A stretch of 64,000 nucleotides of DNA, taken from Caryophanales bacterium UBA1737. Lineage in GTDB: Bacteria > Bacillota_I > Bacilli_A > ML615J-28 > CAG-313. This document shows, piece by piece, positions 60,425 through 64,000 of this stretch; positions within the stretch are counted from its first letter, which is position 1, and each line of letters begins with the position of its first letter. The position numbers and the translations under genes are program-made. The notes below the pieces were generated by a model. The model did no database searches, was not told the DNA's origin, and was given only the letters and a program-made list of their open reading frames with translations. The stretch spans positions 30,665-94,664 of the forward strand of contig DCIB01000002.1 in NCBI GenBank assembly GCA_002315915.1. Direction: 5' to 3'.

Positions 60425-61426
60425 ATGGCTTTATTTGAAGGTTATGAAAGAAGAATCGATCAAATCAATAAATGCTTAAATGATAATGGCATTAAAGATT
60501 TAGATGAAGCAAAAGCTATCTGTGATAATGCAGGAGTTGATGCATATAATATTGTTAAAGGTATTCAAACTATTTGTTTTGAAAATGCATGTTGGGCATA
60601 TATAGTTGGTGCTGCATTAGCTATTAAAAACAACGCAAAAGATGCAGCTGATGCTGCTAAATGGATTGGTGTAGGACTTCAATCATTCTGTATACCAGGA
60701 AGTGTTGCTGATGATAGAAAAGTAGGTTTAGGACATGGTAATTTAGGAGCTATGCTTTTAACTGAATCTACAAAATGTTTTGCATTCCTTGCAGGTCATG
60801 AATCATTTGCAGCAGCAGAAGGAGCAATTGGTATTGCAAAAACAGCTAATAAAGTACGTAAAGAACCTTTAAGAGTAATTTTAAATGGCTTAGGTAAAGA
60901 TGCTGCTAGAATTATTTCTCGTATTAATGGATTTACTTTAGTAGAAACAGCATTTGATTATAAAACTGGTGTATTAACAGAAACTAATGTTACTGCATAT
61001 TCAAATGGTGATAGAGCAAAGGTACGTTGCTATGGTTGTGATGATGTAAGAGAAGGTGTTGCAGTAATGCATCATGAAGGTGTTGATGTATCTATTACAG
61101 GTAATTCAACAAACCCTACTCGTTTCCAACATCCAGTAGCAGGTACATATAAGAAAGAATGTATAGAACAAGGTAAGAAATATTTCTCAGTTGCATCAGG
61201 TGGTGGAACAGGTAGAACTCTTCATCCAGATAATATGGGTGCAGGACCTGCTTCATATGGATTTACTGATACATTAGGTAGAATGCATAGTGATGCACAA
61301 TTTGCTGGATCTTCATCAGTACCTGCACACGTAGAAATGATGGGTCTAATTGGAGCTGGTAACAATCCAATGGTAGGCATGACTGTTGCAGTTGCTGTTG
61401 CTGTATCTGAAACATTAAATAAATAA
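60425..61426 (+). CDS. GGGtGRT family protein
   Basis: This 333-aa protein belongs to the family named after its GGGTGRT motif, seen at about residues 259-265 in SVASGGGTGRTLHPDN. The family is conserved in many anaerobes, is often adjacent to a scaffold-like gene, and has no known function. Other marked regions are GYERRIDQINKCLND, FCIPGSVADDRKVGLGHGNLGAM, and the glycine-rich LIGAGNNPMVGMTVAVAVAVSE end. The start is the ATG at 60425 behind AGGAGG. Its last 344 bases are repeated at 63617-63960. Confidence 0.9.
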   Translation: MALFEGYERRIDQINKCLNDNGIKDLDEAKAICDNAGVDAYNIVKGIQTICFENACWAYIVGAALAIKNNAKDAADAAKWIGVGLQSFCIPGSVADDRKVGLGHGNLGAMLLTESTKCFAFLAGHESFAAAEGAIGIAKTANKVRKEPLRVILNGLGKDAARIISRINGFTLVETAFDYKTGVLTETNVTAYSNGDRAKVRCYGCDDVREGVAVMHHEGVDVSITGNSTNPTRFQHPVAGTYKKECIEQGKKYFSVASGGGTGRTLHPDNMGAGPASYGFTDTLGRMHSDAQFAGSSSVPAHVEMMGLIGAGNNPMVGMTVAVAVAVSETLNK

Positions 61427-61447
61427 TTAATAGAAGATATCCGAAAG
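61083..61447 (+). repeat. Left copy of direct repeat flanking the RiPP islet
   Basis: The 3' end of the GGGtGRT gene plus the left half of its terminator is repeated at 63617-63979. The copies differ by 16 substitutions over the coding part and a 2-base gap in the following spacer. Similarity stops in both copies at GATATCCGAAAG, inside the terminator hairpin. Confidence 0.95.
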
Positions 61448-61459
61448 GATATCTTTTTT
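61434..61459 (+). terminator. Terminator after GGGtGRT gene
   Basis: AAGATATCC (61434-61442), GAAA loop, GGATATCTT (61447-61455), then TTTT. The right arm is missing in the second repeat copy. Confidence 0.9.
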
Positions 61460-61540
61460 GCTATAATAGCTTATTTCTAAAATGATGTTCTATTAATACT
61501 AAACGATGTCCAAATTAATGGTAACAATGTATTGTTTTGA

Positions 61541-61592
61541 TTCCTAAATGTCTATGTTTCGGGGTCCGCTGCAGTCTGGTGCAAACTACTGA
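61541..61592 (-). other. G+C-rich patch resembling an IS3-type insertion-sequence end
   Basis: In an otherwise A/T-rich stretch of about 260 bases (61460-61720) without genes, this patch is markedly richer in G and C. On the plus strand it contains TGTCTATGTTTCGGGGTCCG followed by CTGCAGTC. The layout recalls IS3-family terminal repeats (TGTCTAA-T-rich-GGGG-TGCAGT). No matching second end or transposase is seen. It could be a derelict insertion-sequence end or something else; the call is tentative. Confidence 0.25.
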
Positions 61593-61720
61593 TTTCATTA
61601 ACTTCTCTATTTTCTTGAAAAAAAAACGTATAATAAAAATAATATTTATACGAATAATAAAAAAACTTTTATTATATTTTATTACTAATTCAAATGTTAT
61701 TAACATAATAGGAGAACAAA

Positions 61721-63043
61721 ATGAAAAAAATTAAAAATCAATACGATGTTTTTTTTAAAAAATATGGTAATAATACTATAGTACATAAAACAACTTCACA
61801 AAAGGTTTATGTAATGAATGAAATATGTTATGATATTCTAATTTTTTTTAAAGATTATCATAAAGTTGATGATTTAATACCATATCTTGAAACAATTTAT
61901 GCAACAAATGTTACTGATGATTATAAAAAAAGTCTTAATGATTTTGTAGAATATTTGTATAATGAAGATATCCTTAAAGAAGAATTTAAACCGTATGAGG
62001 AAGTATATGGATTAGAATCGATAACTGAACATAGTGATATAATTCCGGCGCTTACCTTAACTAAAGTAATGATTGAACTTACGTATCGATGTAACGAAAA
62101 ATGTAGACATTGTTATTGTGTTAATCCAGATATAAGCAGAGAATTATCGACAAATAAAATTAAATCAATATTAGATGAATTATCAGATTTTAATGTTTCT
62201 GAAGTTACATTTACGGGAGGAGACTTGTTTATAAGAAAAGATGCATTTGAGTTATTAGATTATGCATATTCAAAAAATCTGATGATTAATATTTTTACAA
62301 ATGGTACTCTTTTGAAGGATGAAGATTTTTATCATCTAAAAAGACTAGCATTAAAAAGCATTTCCTTTAGTATTTACAGTCATATTCCTGAAAAACATGA
62401 TTATTTCACACAATTAGAAGGATCATTTAACAAAACTTTAATTGCTGCAAAAAAATGTATTGATTTAGGAATACCAGTTAATATTAAGTCTAGTATTGTA
62501 GATTATAATTTTGACGATTTAAAAGGTATTATTGATTTAGATCTTTCTATAGGCGCTTATCCACAAATTAGCATGGCTATTACTCCTAAAAATAATGGTG
62601 ATCTTGAATCAACAAAGCTAAGAATTAATAATATAAAGAAATATAAGACAGCTTTAAAAATTTCAAGTTCATTTATAGATCCAGAATTTCATCCAGAGTA
62701 CACTGATTTAGTTATAAAAGAAAACAAGATATGTTGGGCAGGTTCAAATAGTTTATCAATTAATCCGTATGGTGAGGTTTATGCGTGTAATGCTTTACTA
62801 ATTAAAGTTGGCGATATTAACAATGAAACTATTAAAAATATATGGAATAATTCCACTAAGTTGAAAGAAATTAGATCATATAATATGAATATGTTAAAAG
62901 GATGCGAAAATTGTAAAATTAAGAAATATTGTAGTTTTTGCCCAGGTAGTGCATATTCAGAGCATAATGATCCTTTAATGAAATATATGGAAGCTTGTAA
63001 TGTGGCTCAAGCTAAATACGAGAACAGAAAGGAGGATAGATAG
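61721..63043 (+). CDS. Radical SAM/SPASM peptide maturase with N-terminal PqqD-like domain
   Basis: This 440-aa enzyme should modify the small peptide encoded next to it. Residues 1-95 look like a PqqD-type leader-recognition domain (IVHKTTSQKVYVMNEICYDIL, then helices). The radical SAM [4Fe-4S] site is C-x3-C-x2-C at C124, C128 and C131 (TYRCNEKCRHCYC), followed by FTGGDLF for SAM binding. The C-terminal SPASM domain has seven Cys (338, 356, 395, 398, 404, 407, 426) to hold auxiliary clusters. Such enzymes form thioether or C-C crosslinks in RiPPs. GGAG precedes the ATG; the stop lies in the ribosome site region of the peptide gene. Confidence 0.93.
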   Translation: MKKIKNQYDVFFKKYGNNTIVHKTTSQKVYVMNEICYDILIFFKDYHKVDDLIPYLETIYATNVTDDYKKSLNDFVEYLYNEDILKEEFKPYEEVYGLESITEHSDIIPALTLTKVMIELTYRCNEKCRHCYCVNPDISRELSTNKIKSILDELSDFNVSEVTFTGGDLFIRKDAFELLDYAYSKNLMINIFTNGTLLKDEDFYHLKRLALKSISFSIYSHIPEKHDYFTQLEGSFNKTLIAAKKCIDLGIPVNIKSSIVDYNFDDLKGIIDLDLSIGAYPQISMAITPKNNGDLESTKLRINNIKKYKTALKISSSFIDPEFHPEYTDLVIKENKICWAGSNSLSINPYGEVYACNALLIKVGDINNETIKNIWNNSTKLKEIRSYNMNMLKGCENCKIKKYCSFCPGSAYSEHNDPLMKYMEACNVAQAKYENRKEDR

Positions 63044-63045
63044 AT

Positions 63046-63153
63046 ATGATGTTACCATTAATTAAATATGTATCAAAATATTCTAATGCTGTATCATGCG
63101 GATGTACAAAATCCTTTGAGAGCTCTTGCGGTATTAACTATCGAATCGGATAA
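63046..63153 (+). CDS. 35-residue Cys-containing RiPP precursor peptide (putative)
   Basis: This small gene starts 3 bases after the maturase stop, with GGAGG at 63031-63035 (a second ATG at 63049 is possible), and ends at TAA 63151-63153. The peptide has a basic/hydrophobic leader (MMLPLIKYVSKYSNAVS) and a Cys/Ser/Gly-rich core of 18 residues with Cys18, Cys20 and Cys28 (CGCTKSFESSCG) and the end INYRIG. Position, size and composition fit a substrate for the radical SAM/SPASM enzyme, likely with Cys-based crosslinks. I know no named family match; coding status is inferred from context. Confidence 0.75.
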   Translation: MMLPLIKYVSKYSNAVSCGCTKSFESSCGINYRIG

Positions 63154-63168
63154 GATACAATACAAACG

Positions 63169-63206
63169 AACTTGATTCCATTTAAAAATGGAGTCAAGTT
63201 TTTAAA
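63169..63206 (+). terminator. Terminator after the peptide gene
   Basis: AACTTGATTCCATTT (63169-63183) pairs with AAATGGAGTCAAGTT (63186-63200, one G-T pair), then TTTT. It separates the maturase-peptide unit from the DUF4926-like gene. Confidence 0.8.
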
Positions 63207-63228
63207 AATATAAGGAGGATATTAACAA

Positions 63229-63450
63229 ATGGAAAAATTTGATTTAGTTAAATTAATAAGTCCTTTTAAAGACTTAGATGTTGGCACGAAGGGTGCGATT
63301 AGTGCAAAATGTGGGCAAAATGAATATGAAGTAACATTTTTTGATAATGTGGGTGAAATTATAGATACATACACAGTTCCTGAAATTTATTTAGAAGTAA
63401 CTCACAAATATTCAGATTTTGATATAAGAACATGCAAATGGCGAAAGTAA
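63229..63450 (+). CDS. DUF4926-like small protein
   Basis: This 73-aa protein fits the DUF4926 pattern: FDLVKLISPFKDLDVGTKGAI (usually D-x-V-x-L...L-x-x-G-x-x-G-x-V), then EYEVTFFDNVGEIIDTYTVPEIYLEV. The family forms small beta barrels, and members occur in immunity or toxin contexts. Here the C-terminal 15 residues (HKYSDFDIRTCKWRK) are an extension. A strong AGGAGG precedes the ATG. It is the last gene of the islet, behind the peptide terminator; an immunity or accessory role for the peptide is a guess. Confidence 0.65.
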   Translation: MEKFDLVKLISPFKDLDVGTKGAISAKCGQNEYEVTFFDNVGEIIDTYTVPEIYLEVTHKYSDFDIRTCKWRK

Positions 63451-63616
63451 AGAAATCTGTCTTAAAAAATTTTATTGGTATTTTATTTTTGGAGATTTGA
63501 TTTTTTATAACAGATTATATCATTTTTTAATTTTACTATAGAATTTTAAATATATGCTCAAATAAAATCACCATTAAAGTTTTAACTGTAGCAAAATCAA
63601 TCTTTTAAAATAGAAT
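63451..63616. other. A/T-rich spacer between DUF4926-like gene and repeat
   Basis: No gene is seen. A weak long-range pairing AATCTGT (63454-63460) with ACAGATT (63509-63515) may be a transcript end. Similarity to the GGGtGRT gene begins at 63617. Confidence 0.5.
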
Positions 63617-63979
63617 TTGATGTATCTATTACAGGTAACTCAACCAATCCTACTCGTTTCCAACATCCAGTAGCTGGTACATATAAGAAAGAATGTATAG
63701 AACAAGGTAAGAAATATTTCTCAGTTGCATCAGGTGGTGGAACAGGTAGAACTCTTCATCCAGATAATATGGGCGCAGGACCTGCTTCATATGGATTTAC
63801 TGATACATTAGCTAGAATACATAGCGATGCACAATTTGCTGGATCTTAATCAGTACCTGCTCATGTTGAGATGATGGGTCTAATTGGAGCTGGTAACAAT
63901 CCAATGGTAGGCATGACTGTTGCAGTTGCTGTTGCTGTATCTGAAGCGTTGAATAAATAATTAAAAAGATATCCGAAAG
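63617..63979 (+). pseudogene. Decayed 3' fragment of a second GGGtGRT gene (right direct repeat)
   Basis: This copy matches 61083-61447. It lacks the first two thirds of the gene and any start. Codons follow the GGGtGRT frame to the normal end (TAA at 63958-63960) but a TCA-to-TAA change creates a stop at 63847-63849. Of 16 substitutions, 12 are synonymous; the others are Gly-Ala, Met-Ile, Ser-stop and Thr-Ala. The terminator is cut after its loop, and 63980-64000 is unrelated sequence with GGGTACCC. Confidence 0.93.
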
Positions 63980-64000
63980 TGTTGGGTACCCAATAAATTG

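Noticed and set aside
61548..61592. 14-residue frame (MSMFRGPLQSGANY) as a second peptide gene
   Set aside because: No ribosome site and too short; the patch looks more like an insertion-sequence end.
61515..61734. Short frames on both strands between the GGGtGRT gene and the maturase
   Set aside because: No ribosome sites, low-complexity Ile/Phe/Lys translation, and they lie in leader DNA with a derelict G+C-rich patch.
63617..63979. Assembly duplication as the cause of the GGGtGRT repeat
   Set aside because: The copies differ at 16 positions plus a gap, too many for a simple assembly error, although strain mixing cannot be fully excluded.
1..64000. CRISPR array
   Set aside because: No regularly spaced short direct repeats were seen; the only sizeable direct repeat is the GGGtGRT pair.

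Overview
The window is strongly A+T-rich, with dense operons, very short intergenic gaps and hairpin terminators between them. The gene set points to an uncultured, probably gut-dwelling low-GC Firmicute close to the Mollicutes/RF39-type Bacilli: whiA, cdaA, YitT, S1/YabR, ECF S component, BMP-type nucleoside transporter, Na+-pumping decarboxylase, NfnAB. This placement is an inference. TGA is used as a true stop (for example at 138-140, 3574-3576 and 5438-5440), Trp is TGG, and the only Trp tRNA has a CCA anticodon. The standard code therefore applies rather than the mycoplasma code. Many transcription units start from an extended -10 box, TGnTA(T/A)AAT.

Layout. 1-6.4 kb: end of an ankyrin-like gene, cdaA with an unusual PAS-like partner, an ispDF fusion, nfu, an S1 protein, and the t6A block tsaE-tsaB-rimI-tsaD. 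6.4-11 kb: a zinc-ribbon acyltransferase, a truncated acyltransferase, and a 927-aa CvpA-like repeat protein. 11.1-15.1 kb: a biotin-dependent Na+-translocating decarboxylase operon (alpha, gamma, biotin carrier, beta) followed by birA. 15.2-20.4 kb: a redox cluster (SDR, DUF1295, an unknown protein, a PPOX-fold protein) and nfnAB. 20.4-28.4 kb: YitT and three membrane proteins, serS and two pseudouridine synthases. 28.4-39.1 kb: a phosphoesterase, hexuronate catabolism (uxaC-eda-kdgK), a lipoprotein, an esterase, and a DUF5058/M20 peptidase operon. 39.1-45.2 kb: uvrA (minus strand), a HAD phosphatase, a thioredoxin reductase and whiA. 45.3-50.5 kb: a nucleoside ABC transporter and tandem tRNA-Trp/tRNA-His. 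50.5-58 kb: a second zinc-ribbon acyltransferase behind a T16 tract, a secreted nuclease, galE, mgtC-like, a pyridoxal kinase, ung and an ECF S component. 58.1-61.4 kb: gpmI and the Fe-S scaffold-like/GGGtGRT pair.

The most interesting stretch is 61.45-63.98 kb. A compact islet carries a radical SAM/SPASM maturase with an N-terminal PqqD-like domain, a 35-residue Cys-containing peptide gene immediately downstream, its own terminator, and a small DUF4926-like protein. It looks like an unannotated RiPP (modified peptide) system. It lies between the intact GGGtGRT gene and a decayed second copy of that gene's 3' end, forming a direct repeat of about 365 bp. The two copies differ mainly at synonymous positions and the second carries a premature stop. 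This suggests a recently acquired, potentially excisable genomic islet.
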